From an uncultured Eubacteriales bacterium (GTDB lineage: Bacteria > Bacillota > Clostridia > Oscillospirales > Oscillospiraceae), in NCBI GenBank assembly GCA_958402445.1, contig CATXTO010000007.1:1-64000 (forward strand): a DNA stretch of 64,000 bases, written 5' to 3'. Shown here in pieces: positions 52,958 through 61,707 of the stretch. The notes beneath the pieces are model-generated. The model did not search any database and had not been told where the DNA came from. It saw only the letters and a program-made list of their open reading frames with translations. Position 1 is the first letter of the stretch, and every line of letters begins with the position of its first letter. The position numbers were made by a program, and so were the translations under genes.

Positions 52958-54461
52958 AAGGCTGTTTTTACAGCTGCCACCGCCATCGGAGCAGGATCAG
53001 AGGTCTGAGGAACGGCGAATTTTGGAGGCGCTCCCTGCCGACCTGGGAGAAGTCCAGATGAGCCTACGGGCCATGCGGCAGCTCTATCCCACCTGCCAGG
53101 AATCCCAGTGGCGCGTTACCGTTTCACTGTCCTGGAATGGGCGCGGATGGGTGGTGACCGGCATTATGCCGGGGGACACCGCAAATCAAAACTACGGGAT
53201 TTGCGCAGACCTGGGCAGTACCACGGTCTGCATGCGGCTGGTAGACCTGGAGACCGGAGCTGTGGTTTGTCAAAGCAGCGCCTATAACCGGCAAATTACC
53301 TATGGTGAGGATATTTTAAGCAGGGTTTTCTATTGCAAGGACAGCCCGCAGCGGCGAGAAGAGCTCCGGCTGGCAACCGTGGCTTCCTTGCAGGAGGTGC
53401 TGCACAGTCTGATGGTGGAAAGCGGATTCGATGTTTCTACCTGCGGGGCTATGACGGTGGCGGGGAACACGGCTATGATGCATTTCCTCCTGGGCTTGGA
53501 TGCGTTTTCTCTTTTTGCTGCACCCTATGCGCCCAGGGCAACTCAGTTCGGAAGCTTTCCGGCCAGGGAATTGGAAATCCCCATGGATGGCTATGTGACC
53601 TTCTACCCATGCAGGGCCAATTATTTGGGGGGCGATATCATCAGCGGTATTGTCTCCACGGAGCTGCATCATCAAAAGGGCATTTGTGTGTTCTTGGACA
53701 TCGGTACCAACGGAGAACTGGTGGTGGGGAACCGGGAGTTTCTACTGGCAGGCGCCGGGGCCGCCGGCCCTGCGCTGGAAGGCGGCGTCGTGAAAACCGG
53801 TATGCGGGCGCTGCCTGGGGCGGTTTCCTACCTCAAGCTGCATGAGGGTCGTTTCCATTTAACCGTTCTGGGAGGCGGCGCGCCCAAGGGACTGTGCGGC
53901 AGCGGCATCGTAGACATGATTGCGCAGCTTTTTTTGCATGGAATCATCGACCTACGGGGTAAATTTGTTCCGGAAGCGCAAGGAATTGTAGAGAAAGAAG
54001 GAGAGCTTGGCATCTGCTATGGTCCCGGTCTCACTTTCTGGCAGAGCGATATTGACGCGTTTTTACAAACCAAAGCTGCGGCAAACACCATGGTGGAGTA
54101 CATGTTGGACGCGTTGGGAGTTGAGATGCAGCAGGTGGAGAAATTTTATGTCTCAGGGGCGTTTGGAACCTACCTAGACAAGGAATCGGCTGTGACGATC
54201 GGCTTGTATCCGGATATTCCTCGAGATAGGATCGTCAGCGCAGGCAATACCTCGTTAGAGGGTGCGCAAAAATTGCTGTGCAACCGGAAGGTTCTGAGGG
54301 AACTGGAGAAAATTCTCACGGAGATGGAATATGTGCAGTTTGGCGAGGTAGCGAATTTTATTGACCGGATGACGGCTGCGAAGGCCATTCCGCATACAGA
54401 CCTTTCCCGCTATCCCACGGTTCGCGCGGAGCTGCTGCGCCGCGGTTTGCTGCAGGCCTAG
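52941..54461 (+). CDS. RACo/RamA-like ASKHA ATPase (DUF4445), lacking the ferredoxin domain
   Basis: 506 residues with a TTG start at 52941 (GGAGGAGGAAAGCC before it). ASKHA-fold motifs: CADLGSTTVCMRLVDLETG, YNRQITYGEDILSRV, AVAGNTAMMH-like (TVAGNTAMMHFLLG), CRANYLGGDIISG, VFLDIGTNGELVVG and CGSGIVDMIAQLF. These define the reductive activators of corrinoid proteins, which use ATP to drive reduction of Co(II) corrinoids. The family's N-terminal [2Fe-2S] domain is absent; the first 85 residues carry no Cys cluster and are of unknown fold. No corrinoid protein or methyltransferase gene is adjacent, so the partner is unknown. Confidence 0.85.
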   Translation: MEALSKRLFLQLPPPSEQDQRSEERRILEALPADLGEVQMSLRAMRQLYPTCQESQWRVTVSLSWNGRGWVVTGIMPGDTANQNYGICADLGSTTVCMRLVDLETGAVVCQSSAYNRQITYGEDILSRVFYCKDSPQRREELRLATVASLQEVLHSLMVESGFDVSTCGAMTVAGNTAMMHFLLGLDAFSLFAAPYAPRATQFGSFPARELEIPMDGYVTFYPCRANYLGGDIISGIVSTELHHQKGICVFLDIGTNGELVVGNREFLLAGAGAAGPALEGGVVKTGMRALPGAVSYLKLHEGRFHLTVLGGGAPKGLCGSGIVDMIAQLFLHGIIDLRGKFVPEAQGIVEKEGELGICYGPGLTFWQSDIDAFLQTKAAANTMVEYMLDALGVEMQQVEKFYVSGAFGTYLDKESAVTIGLYPDIPRDRIVSAGNTSLEGAQKLLCNRKVLRELEKILTEMEYVQFGEVANFIDRMTAAKAIPHTDLSRYPTVRAELLRRGLLQA

Positions 54462-54548
54462 GTCAGCCACAGCATTTGTTAAAAAATCCATCTATCGTTC
54501 GCGTTTAACACGTTTAAGCAGTTTTGCTCTGCAACATTGCTTACAACG

Positions 54549-54582
54549 TCCATCCGGGTTAATCGACCCGGGTGGATAATTT
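54549..54582 (+). terminator. Terminator of the RACo-like operon
   Basis: TCCATCCGGGT / ACCCGGGTGGA with a 6-base loop (one mismatch), then TAATTTTATTGTTTT. Confidence 0.75.
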
Positions 54583-54608
54583 TATTGTTTTAAATGCAAA
54601 GCAATGGC

Positions 54609-54638
54609 AAAAGACCTCCGGGATATCCCGGAGGTCTT
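54609..54638 (-). terminator. Terminator of the YfhO gene
   Basis: AAGACCTCCGGGA / TCCCGGAGGTCTT; on the minus strand it ends in TTTT, nine bases past the stop. Confidence 0.8.
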
Positions 54639-54646
54639 GGTGCTAA

Positions 54647-57385
54647 TTATAGTTCTGGGTTTTTGGCCTGATACTTGCCCCGTCTGCGGCGGGGCCAATA
54701 AACTGGAATTGCAATTGCCAGAAAAATCAGAAGAGCACCCAGGGAGATCTTCCAACCCAGATCAAAACCGCGATTCTGATAAGAAAACGCAATAGTATGG
54801 CTTCCGGGCGTCAGGTGCAGGCCGATCATGGCGTCTAAAACGGGTGTGATTTCAACCGGCGTTCCATCCACAGTCGCAGTCCAGTTTTCGTCATAGGGGA
54901 TGGAGGTGTAGAGAAGTGTGGCGTCATCCACCTCCACGGTCCCAGCGATTCGAGTGTCTTGAAAGTCCGTGACTTGCAGGGTTGCCTGCTGCAGCCGCTC
55001 CAGCCCGCTGTGAAACACGGCGGAATCGAGAACCGCACTTACGACCTCCAAGCGACCCTTCTCATTGGCTTTACAGTGGAACGTAACCTCGATTAAGTCG
55101 CCGGCGACACAATCGCCCACGCTGAGCATTTGGTCCAGACTCATGGTTTCGGTATACAGCGTCTCCCCGTTTTTCGAGATGGTGATGCCGTTTTTCTTGG
55201 AGGCGGACAGGTCCAAGCAGACAAAACCCGGCCGGTCTACCAAAAAGGAAACGGTGAGATCCCCGGATTTCTCCTTGGTTTCATAGGAGCAGTAGCCGCC
55301 TGCGGCACGCTGCGTGACGGTAAAGTCCTCTTCCGCCTCCATTTTGTACTGCTCTATAATGGTGTAAGGAGAATCCTGGATTCCCGTTGCGGCGCGAAAC
55401 AGCAGGTTCTGGAAATCAAAGCTACCCGCGGTGGAATCCTCTACCGAAATCTCTGCTAAATTAGAGTTTGTCATGAAGCCCAGAGGAAGGTACGCGTTGT
55501 TTTCCAGTAGATACACATTTCCCAAATTATAAACCGAATCAAAAAAGGCGCTGTTCAGAACATCGCCGTCCCGGCAAATCATATATTTCAAATTTAAGAA
55601 GAGATTGGAAACAGGGGAGGCTTCCTCGTAGCTATAACGGTTGTAACTGGGTTTCGCCCCATAGCCCAAGGCGGCCATAAACCGGGTGACCCGCACATTC
55701 GCGGAGGAGGAAAACATGGTAATTCCGCTGATTCCGTTCAGTGCGTCGTCGTTTAGGGTCTGCGTGTGTGTAAATTCCGCCCGATAAAATGGATTGCCCG
55801 TTTCCCGCTCCTTCATATAGGCAATGACATCGGCGGTATCCTGTTTCCCTTTGGGGTAATTGGAAATCCCGGTGCCGGTGAAGGTAACGCCAAAATTCAC
55901 CAAATTTGCAGCCAACTCTAGAATCATAGCGGCCAAAAGCAGGAGAGAGAGTTTTTGGTTTTTCCCTTTTTGTGCGGCGGTCAGGGGGACCAGTTCCAGC
56001 TCAATTGGCTGAGGCTGCCCGAGGGCAATGTCAGGGTCCCGCAGCGCAGAGGTTGGCTTTGGTTCCAGCTTGGGGCGCTGCCAGGAGAGCAGCAGAAGGC
56101 CGTAAAGTACAAGAAAGGTCAGATTATAGGCCAGAAATACCGGTCGAAACCGCTGGTCCGAACAGGCGGTAAGGCCCAGAACAACCAGAATAGAGGTCAT
56201 GATCTGCCACGGCTTGCATTCCTCACGAAGCTGGTAGGCCCGGTACGCCATACACAGCACCACGAAGGAAAACAGAAAACTGAACCGGTAGGGTATCATG
56301 TTGGTAAAATGAAAGCCGTGCCAAATATAATCCAACTGCCGGAGAATGAAACTGAGCATAAAGAAGAGCAAGAGTCCCACACTGCAGAGCTTTTCCCGCA
56401 AACGGATCTTTTTTGACAGGCAAAACTGAATCGCCAGAATCAAAGACAGGACACCGCAGTAAAGGTTCGGCAGCCCTTCCTTGTAGCTGGGCTCCAGGCC
56501 TCCGGCAGTGTTGCCAGCCACTTGGCGCATGGCGTCCAGCAACCCCTGCCAATTGCTGGATTTTGCAATGTTGAGACTGAAACCAGTGGGGAACTGATTG
56601 ACACTGGAGTTGGTATTGGCCAAGGCCAGGTAGGCCGGCAACTCCAGAATCGCAGTCATGGCTATGGCCAGCGCGGAAAAGACCAGCATACAGCACAGAT
56701 CCCCCAGAAAACGACGGAACCCCTTGCCATAACAAATCTCATACAGGATAAAACTCAGCGCCACAAAAATGCAGGTAAACAGGCCAATGTAATAATTACT
56801 GAATACTGAGAGAAAGAGGGTGATGGTGTATAGCACAAAACGACGTTCGCGCAGGAGGGAGAGCATACCCAGTACCACGAGAGGCAACAAGGCGAAGGTA
56901 TCCAGCCACATCAGGTTCCACTGATACCCCAGAGCCCAGGCGCACAGCGCGTAAAAGCAGGAAAACAAGGGGATGGACCAGTCGTTGGCCCGAAAAACTT
57001 TTCGTAGGAAAATACCAAAGAACAGCCCGGCCAGTCCTAACCGAATCGGGACAAGCAGAGAAAACAGGCCCAGCAGCATGTGTTCCGGAACAAGTACGGA
57101 TAACAGGTTTAGGGGAGAGGCCAGATAGTAGGAGATCAACGCTAAATAGTCCACGCCCATCCCTAGATTCCAGTTGTGCAGCAGAGAGCCGCCGGCGCGA
57201 AGCACCCTGCGGTATTCTGCAAAGAAGGGATAGTATTGATGATACATATCCGAGTATAAAATGGAAGAGCTTCCAAAGGGGCTGTATTGGCTGGCCAGCA
57301 TGACCAGCGTATAGCCCAAAAAAGGCAAGAAAAACGACAGAGCCAGATATTTCTTCGCGGGCTTTCCTCTGCGTGCTAGCTCCAT
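54647..57385 (-). CDS. YfhO-family multi-spanning membrane protein
   Basis: 912 residues; AAAGGATGG precedes the ATG at 57385. About thirteen membrane helices with a GT-C-like first loop (SSILYSDMYHQYYPFFAEYR with acidic residues, and HNWNLGMGVDYLALISYYL), then a large extracellular beta domain (about 610-880; ending ENWTATVDGTPVEITPVLDA, GSHTIAFSYQNRGF) and a last helix with a basic tail. YfhO is linked to lipoteichoic-acid glycosylation in Bacillus and Listeria. Its neighbours (acyltransferase pair, lipoprotein) fit surface-polymer decoration. Confidence 0.9.
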   Translation of the reverse strand: MELARRGKPAKKYLALSFFLPFLGYTLVMLASQYSPFGSSSILYSDMYHQYYPFFAEYRRVLRAGGSLLHNWNLGMGVDYLALISYYLASPLNLLSVLVPEHMLLGLFSLLVPIRLGLAGLFFGIFLRKVFRANDWSIPLFSCFYALCAWALGYQWNLMWLDTFALLPLVVLGMLSLLRERRFVLYTITLFLSVFSNYYIGLFTCIFVALSFILYEICYGKGFRRFLGDLCCMLVFSALAIAMTAILELPAYLALANTNSSVNQFPTGFSLNIAKSSNWQGLLDAMRQVAGNTAGGLEPSYKEGLPNLYCGVLSLILAIQFCLSKKIRLREKLCSVGLLLFFMLSFILRQLDYIWHGFHFTNMIPYRFSFLFSFVVLCMAYRAYQLREECKPWQIMTSILVVLGLTACSDQRFRPVFLAYNLTFLVLYGLLLLSWQRPKLEPKPTSALRDPDIALGQPQPIELELVPLTAAQKGKNQKLSLLLLAAMILELAANLVNFGVTFTGTGISNYPKGKQDTADVIAYMKERETGNPFYRAEFTHTQTLNDDALNGISGITMFSSSANVRVTRFMAALGYGAKPSYNRYSYEEASPVSNLFLNLKYMICRDGDVLNSAFFDSVYNLGNVYLLENNAYLPLGFMTNSNLAEISVEDSTAGSFDFQNLLFRAATGIQDSPYTIIEQYKMEAEEDFTVTQRAAGGYCSYETKEKSGDLTVSFLVDRPGFVCLDLSASKKNGITISKNGETLYTETMSLDQMLSVGDCVAGDLIEVTFHCKANEKGRLEVVSAVLDSAVFHSGLERLQQATLQVTDFQDTRIAGTVEVDDATLLYTSIPYDENWTATVDGTPVEITPVLDAMIGLHLTPGSHTIAFSYQNRGFDLGWKISLGALLIFLAIAIPVYWPRRRRGKYQAKNPEL

Positions 57386-57416
57386 AATTCACCATCCTTT
57401 GCAGTATTTTCGTTTT

Positions 57417-57445
57417 ATTGTACCATCAAAATAACGCCCAGTAAA
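57417..57445 (-). promoter_or_regulatory. Promoter of the YfhO gene
   Basis: Minus strand TTTACT, 17-base spacer, TACAAT, in the 88-base gap after the DHHW gene. Confidence 0.65.
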
Positions 57446-57473
57446 TAGAAAATGGAAATTTTGGTAAAAAAAT

Positions 57474-58559
57474 TCATTTCAAAGCGGTGCTGTTGTTCAG
57501 AATTAGAGTGCTGTATAAAAACAGCACATCCTGCTGCTGGAAGTCCAGGTACTGGTCCAGAAGCGAACTACTTATATACCGTAGGTCCACCAAAGTGATT
57601 TTTTGATAGGAGCCGGCCAGCAGGGGAATCAGACTGCTGCCGAAGGAATCCCGGAACACCACCAGCTCCCGCCGGGTCTGCGCATTGGAATTAACGATAA
57701 CCTGAAGGGCCGCCGCACCGGAGAGGTACAGCTCATAGGGGTCCCGGCCCGCTCCCTTCTGCAGGTCGTAAATTGCACCGTAGGAGTCGGTCTCTAAATT
57801 GTAAACAGAACATCCATCCAGACTGCGGCTAGTCAGATAAACAAGTTGGTCCGGCTGCAGCGGCAAGGCAGACTGTCCGTAGTAGGCACCGTAAAATGGG
57901 TCGATGGTATGGGAGGTATAGTCCCAGGAGAGAGGGACTGCCAACCCATCCGCCAGCACCTGCGCAACAGGCTGCAGCCGTTCCTGCCGCCAGTGGGGGT
58001 CTGTGGTGTAGTAATCCTCTATGCTAAGACTGTCAAATAGGTCCAGGTAGGTCCAACCGGAAAGCCCGTCGGCCATGATTTGCCGAAGCTTATCATAGTC
58101 CATGGCGGGGTAACCATTTTGCCTGGCCAGAAAAAAGTTTTTATCTGGGATAATACTATAGTAGCATTTTACATCCGATTCAGAAAGGTAGGTTTGCCAA
58201 ATTGATTGAATCTTCTCCGCCGCGCGCTCCACGAAGCGCTCCCGCAACGGATATTCCAGCTTCGAGGCGGTTCCATTGACAACATAGATGCCGTTGTTGT
58301 CCCGCTGGCCCAGCAGGCCGAACTGCACATATGCTTTCAGCCGGCGGAACGAATCCCGAAGTGGGAACTGGTCCGATGCCGCTTTTTCCGCCTCCTCCCG
58401 GAAGGAGCCGGTAAGAACTCCCTGCCAGTGCGGACAGGGCCATTGCGCCAGCTTACGCCGTTCGCTCATCGAAATAGGATGCTTACTGGCCAGCATGACG
58501 CTGCCGCCTGTCAGCAGAAGCGCGGCCAAAAGAATCAGGGTGATAATTTGCCTTTTCAT
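57474..58559 (-). CDS. DHHW / AlgJ-like protein, partner of the MBOAT acyltransferase
   Basis: 361 residues with an N-terminal signal anchor (IITLILLAALLLTGGSVML). SGNH-like active-site elements include DPHWRQERL (the DHHW box, here TTDPHW) and VVFRDSFGSSLIPLL (Ser region), as in AlgJ/AlgX proteins that complete O-acetylation outside the membrane. AAGGAG precedes the ATG, 10 bases after the MBOAT stop. It is expected to transfer acyl groups delivered by the MBOAT protein to an exported polysaccharide. Confidence 0.88.
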   Translation of the reverse strand: MKRQIITLILLAALLLTGGSVMLASKHPISMSERRKLAQWPCPHWQGVLTGSFREEAEKAASDQFPLRDSFRRLKAYVQFGLLGQRDNNGIYVVNGTASKLEYPLRERFVERAAEKIQSIWQTYLSESDVKCYYSIIPDKNFFLARQNGYPAMDYDKLRQIMADGLSGWTYLDLFDSLSIEDYYTTDPHWRQERLQPVAQVLADGLAVPLSWDYTSHTIDPFYGAYYGQSALPLQPDQLVYLTSRSLDGCSVYNLETDSYGAIYDLQKGAGRDPYELYLSGAAALQVIVNSNAQTRRELVVFRDSFGSSLIPLLAGSYQKITLVDLRYISSSLLDQYLDFQQQDVLFLYSTLILNNSTALK

Positions 58560-58569
58560 AGGGTACTCC

Positions 58570-59970
58570 TTAAAAGCGGAAGTAAAGAAAGGGATTAAAC
58601 GATCCGTCCACCAGGTACGCCGTGGAAAAAAGCAGGAGAATCACTATGACAAGAGGCTGTATCCCGGACAGAATACGCGCCCCAACTCGAGAGGCCTGCA
58701 CCTTTTGAACCAAAAACTTTGGCAGGGGGGTGGCACCTAGGCCGGCCAGGAGCAGCAGGATGAGATTGCTCCGCAGCATATACAGTCCTTCTACGGACCG
58801 AAGGGAGAGACCACCGGCACCGAACAGCGCGCCCAGGTCCGCCGCGGCTTGCGAGAATGATTCGGCATTGAACAGCACGAAGCTCAGAATCACCCAAACG
58901 AGTACATAGAAATGGCCGAACCAGGGATGCCGCTCCAAAGCCCCCTTCCAAAGCAGCTTTTCTCCCATAAGAAGCAGAGCGAACAGCAGTCCCCAAGCTA
59001 AAAAATTCCAGCCTGCGCCGTGCCAGAGCCCGGTTAGGCTCCAGACGATCAAGATATTCCACATCCACCGAGGCCTGCCGACCCGATTTCCCCCTAAGGG
59101 GATATAGACGTAATCCCGAAACCAACTGCTTAGGCTGATGTGCCATCTTCGCCAAAACTCCGTTATTGAGGTTGCGATGTACGGATATCGGAAGTTTTCT
59201 GGAAAGTGGAACCCCAAGATACCGCCAAGTCCAATGGCCATGTCGCTATAGCCGGAAAAGTCGAAGTAAATTTGTAACGTAAACGAGACTGCATAGAGCC
59301 AGGCGTACAGCACGGAGGGCTCAGCGGTCGCCCGATAAGCTTGGCATAAAAGTCCTAAGTTGTTGGCCAGCAGGACTTTTTTGCCAAGCCCAAGGACAAA
59401 TCGCTCCGCTCCTACACAGGCGGCTGCAATTTTGTGCTTCCGGTTGCGGAGCTCCAGGGCAATATCCCGATACCGGACGATGGGCCCGGCAATCAGCTGG
59501 GGAAACAGCACCACGTAGGTAGCAAAGTCCAAAAGATTCCGCTGCACGGCGGCCGTACCGCGATAGAGGTCGATGGTGTAGCTCAGAATCTGAAAGGTAT
59601 AAAAGCTGATTCCAATGGGCAGCGCCAGCTTCCAAAGGGGCAGCTTCGCCCTAAATAGTCCGTTCACCGTTTCCAGGAGGAAGTCGGCATATTTAAAACA
59701 AGCCAGGATCCCCACGCTGACGACTACGGACAGCACGAGAAAGACACGCGCACCGCGTCGGCCTCGGAACTGCTCAATCGCAAGCCCAAACCCATAGCCC
59801 AGAAGGATAGATACCAAAATTAAAGGCAAGTATCGTGGCTCTCCCCAGGCGTAGAAGATCAGGCTGGCCACGAGAAGGACCAGATTTTTACCGGGTTTGG
59901 GTACTGCAAAATACAGCAGCAGCGTACCGGGCAGAAAGGCGTAGAGAAAAATCAGGCTCGAAAAAACCAT
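58570..59970 (-). CDS. MBOAT-family membrane O-acyltransferase (AlgI-like)
   Basis: 466 residues, about eleven membrane helices. Motifs: KYADFLLETVN, LPIGISFYTFQILSYTIDLY, IAGPIVRY, FDFSGYSDMAIGLGGILGF, EFWRRWHISLSSWFRDYVYI and GLWHGAGWNF with the catalytic His. This is the AlgI/DltB group that passes acyl chains across the membrane. CAGGAG precedes the ATG. It acts with the following DHHW protein. Confidence 0.95.
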   Translation of the reverse strand: MVFSSLIFLYAFLPGTLLLYFAVPKPGKNLVLLVASLIFYAWGEPRYLPLILVSILLGYGFGLAIEQFRGRRGARVFLVLSVVVSVGILACFKYADFLLETVNGLFRAKLPLWKLALPIGISFYTFQILSYTIDLYRGTAAVQRNLLDFATYVVLFPQLIAGPIVRYRDIALELRNRKHKIAAACVGAERFVLGLGKKVLLANNLGLLCQAYRATAEPSVLYAWLYAVSFTLQIYFDFSGYSDMAIGLGGILGFHFPENFRYPYIATSITEFWRRWHISLSSWFRDYVYIPLGGNRVGRPRWMWNILIVWSLTGLWHGAGWNFLAWGLLFALLLMGEKLLWKGALERHPWFGHFYVLVWVILSFVLFNAESFSQAAADLGALFGAGGLSLRSVEGLYMLRSNLILLLLAGLGATPLPKFLVQKVQASRVGARILSGIQPLVIVILLLFSTAYLVDGSFNPFLYFRF

Positions 59971-60041
59971 ATAGACTCCTGACCGCCGCCCGGCGAATAT
60001 GGCGCATGCAAGCCAATCCGCAGGGGCGGCGGTATTTTATG

Positions 60042-60608
60042 TTATTTTTTCAGCGTGGTATCCAAGGAACCGCCTACAACCTCAGTAAACGCGGCCATCA
60101 GGTCATCCGCCAGAGTTTCCGAGAGGCTGTCGCTGACCATCACCAGTAAGATCAGGTTGCCTGATACGCCGATTTGTACGTTGTCGGCAGTCACACAGAT
60201 CCACTTGTTGGGGTTCACCTGATCCAGTATTTGCTGTGCAACTTCCCCGGCATCCTTTGCGTCTGCAACCCGGGCCGCGCACAGGGAATAGGCCTGAGAC
60301 GTGATCATAGCCTCGCTATACATGGCCTCGCTGAGCTTGCTCCCGTCCTTTAGGCCCAAATAATAGGACAGAGCGTCCGGGTCCGCCACATCGATGGTCG
60401 TGGGCTCGGAGAGCATCAAATCCACCGGCTGCTTATCATAAATCGCTTGAATCAGCTCTACCAAGGAACCGGAGTAGGAAGTCGTGGTTGGGGCCGTTGA
60501 TGGGGACGTAGGGACTGTAGATGGAACGGGGTCTTTGCTGCCCGTGGTACAGGCAGCAAGGCTTAGGGCCAGCGTCGCGGCCAGAAGTATGGCAATGAAC
60601 TTTTTCAT
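60042..60608 (-). CDS. DUF4358 lipoprotein
   Basis: 188 residues with a lipoprotein signal (AATLALSLAAC, lipid-modified Cys20), a Ser/Thr/Pro linker (about 25-48) and a globular domain with YYLGLKDGSKLSEAMYSEAM and QAYSLCAARVADAKDAGEVA, the DUF4358 pattern. The family often precedes MBOAT/DHHW genes in clostridia and its role is unknown. Stop to MBOAT start is 71 bases. Confidence 0.85.
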   Translation of the reverse strand: MKKFIAILLAATLALSLAACTTGSKDPVPSTVPTSPSTAPTTTSYSGSLVELIQAIYDKQPVDLMLSEPTTIDVADPDALSYYLGLKDGSKLSEAMYSEAMITSQAYSLCAARVADAKDAGEVAQQILDQVNPNKWICVTADNVQIGVSGNLILLVMVSDSLSETLADDLMAAFTEVVGGSLDTTLKK

Positions 60609-60791
60609 AAGGTTCCTCCCAATTCATTTCTTACATGTATTTTCACCGCCTGAAGTGCGCGGCTCATCTACTTAGACGGCAGCGGGCTGTCTGCGGTTGC
60701 ACGGCGCGGTTTCTTTTTAAAAATAAAATGAAACGGGGCAACAGAAGATCTTGATTCAGGGAGCCCAAAAGCGGTACAAACGGAAAGGCCG

Positions 60792-60820
60792 CCGGGGCGC
60801 CTCAAAATGCGGCGCCCCGG
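60792..60820 (-). terminator. Hairpin after the YbaK-TSCPD gene
   Basis: CCGGGGCGCC / GGCGCCCCGG with a 9-base loop, ten bases beyond the stop on the minus strand; the following U tract is poor (GGCCTTTCC). Confidence 0.7.
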
Positions 60821-60829
60821 ATTGGCGGA

Positions 60830-61573
60830 TCAGTCCTGACCTTTTGCGGCCTTGAGGGCCTGCGCCAATTGGTCGGGGCAGGAGGTCGCCTTGGCGCCAC
60901 AGCGAATTCCGTCGATTTTTGCGATGACCTCATCCACGTCCATTCCCTCTACCAAGGTGCTGATGCCCTTTAGGTTTCCGTTACAGCCGCCAAGAAATAC
61001 GACGTGTTTCAGCTTATTGTCTTCGATTTCAAACTGAATCTCTTGCGAACAGGTACCCTTCGTCTGATATGTGTACTGCATTCTATTGTCTCCCTTTCCA
61101 TCTATTTTTATCAATTCCCGAAGTTCCGCCTGCACGAGCGCGGCCAGTTGCAAGGGCGGTACCAGCATCTGATGGCCCCTGGCCCCCGCAGAGACTGCGA
61201 TTTCTTTGTGCTGGGCCGCCGTTTGGTCCAAGTAGGTTGGATATTGCTTTTTCATACCCACTGGGCTGCAGCCGCCCCGTACATAACCGGTCAGTCCCCG
61301 GAGTTCGTTCACTGAAACCAGCTCTACCTTTTTATCACCTAGGGTCGCAGCCGCCTTTCTAAGATCCAATTCATGACACACCGGGATACAAAAAACTGCT
61401 ACGTTACCACGGGCGCCCCGGGCAACCAGGGTTTTGAAAACCTGCACCGGCGGAAGTCCGATGGCCTGGGCGGCCCGAAGGCCTTTTGCATCCCGCTCAT
61501 CAAATGGATAGAAGGCCTCCCGGCAGGGAATCCCGGCCTGCTCCAGCAGACGAATTGCGTTTGTTTTGGCCAT
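60830..61573 (-). CDS. Fusion of a YbaK-type Cys-tRNA(Pro) deacylase and a TSCPD-domain protein
   Basis: 247 residues. Residues 1-160 are a complete YbaK/EbsC domain (VFKTLVARGARGNVAVFCIP, LDLRKAAATLGDKKVELV, GGCSPVGMKKQYPTYLD) that hydrolyses misacylated tRNA. From Met165 a complete TSCPD/TIGR03905-type domain follows (CSQEIQFEIEDNKLKHVVFLG; GGCNGNLKGI; RCGAKATSCPDQLAQAL), whose conserved Cys suggest metal binding. The two are joined by only a few residues with no stop, yet AAGGGAG and an ATG (61081) sit at the junction exactly as they would for a separate gene. An 83-residue second product is therefore likely. Confidence 0.88.
   Translation of the reverse strand: MAKTNAIRLLEQAGIPCREAFYPFDERDAKGLRAAQAIGLPPVQVFKTLVARGARGNVAVFCIPVCHELDLRKAAATLGDKKVELVSVNELRGLTGYVRGGCSPVGMKKQYPTYLDQTAAQHKEIAVSAGARGHQMLVPPLQLAALVQAELRELIKIDGKGDNRMQYTYQTKGTCSQEIQFEIEDNKLKHVVFLGGCNGNLKGISTLVEGMDVDEVIAKIDGIRCGAKATSCPDQLAQALKAAKGQD
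61079..61097 (-). promoter_or_regulatory. Internal ribosome binding site and start for the TSCPD domain
   Basis: On the minus strand AAGGGAG (61090-61096) lies eight bases before an in-frame ATG (61079-61081) that begins MQYTYQTKGTC, the usual start of stand-alone TSCPD proteins. Shifting the frame by one base just upstream would give TGA and TAA stops for the YbaK part. Confidence 0.6.
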
Positions 61574-61593
61574 ATCCTCACCTACCGGCCATA

Positions 61594-61622
61594 TTATACG
61601 TCAGGTTCTTCCGCCTTGCAAG
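61594..61622 (-). promoter_or_regulatory. Promoter of the YbaK-TSCPD gene
   Basis: Minus strand TTGCAA, 17-base spacer, perfect TATAAT, 20 bases before the start codon. Confidence 0.75.
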
Positions 61623-61707
61623 CGAAAATGAACGGATTTCCACGCGGATTTCGGATATCTGAAAAGGTTCCGGTCATACTAAGCAAAAAAACGGAGGGAG
61701 CGCCTTT

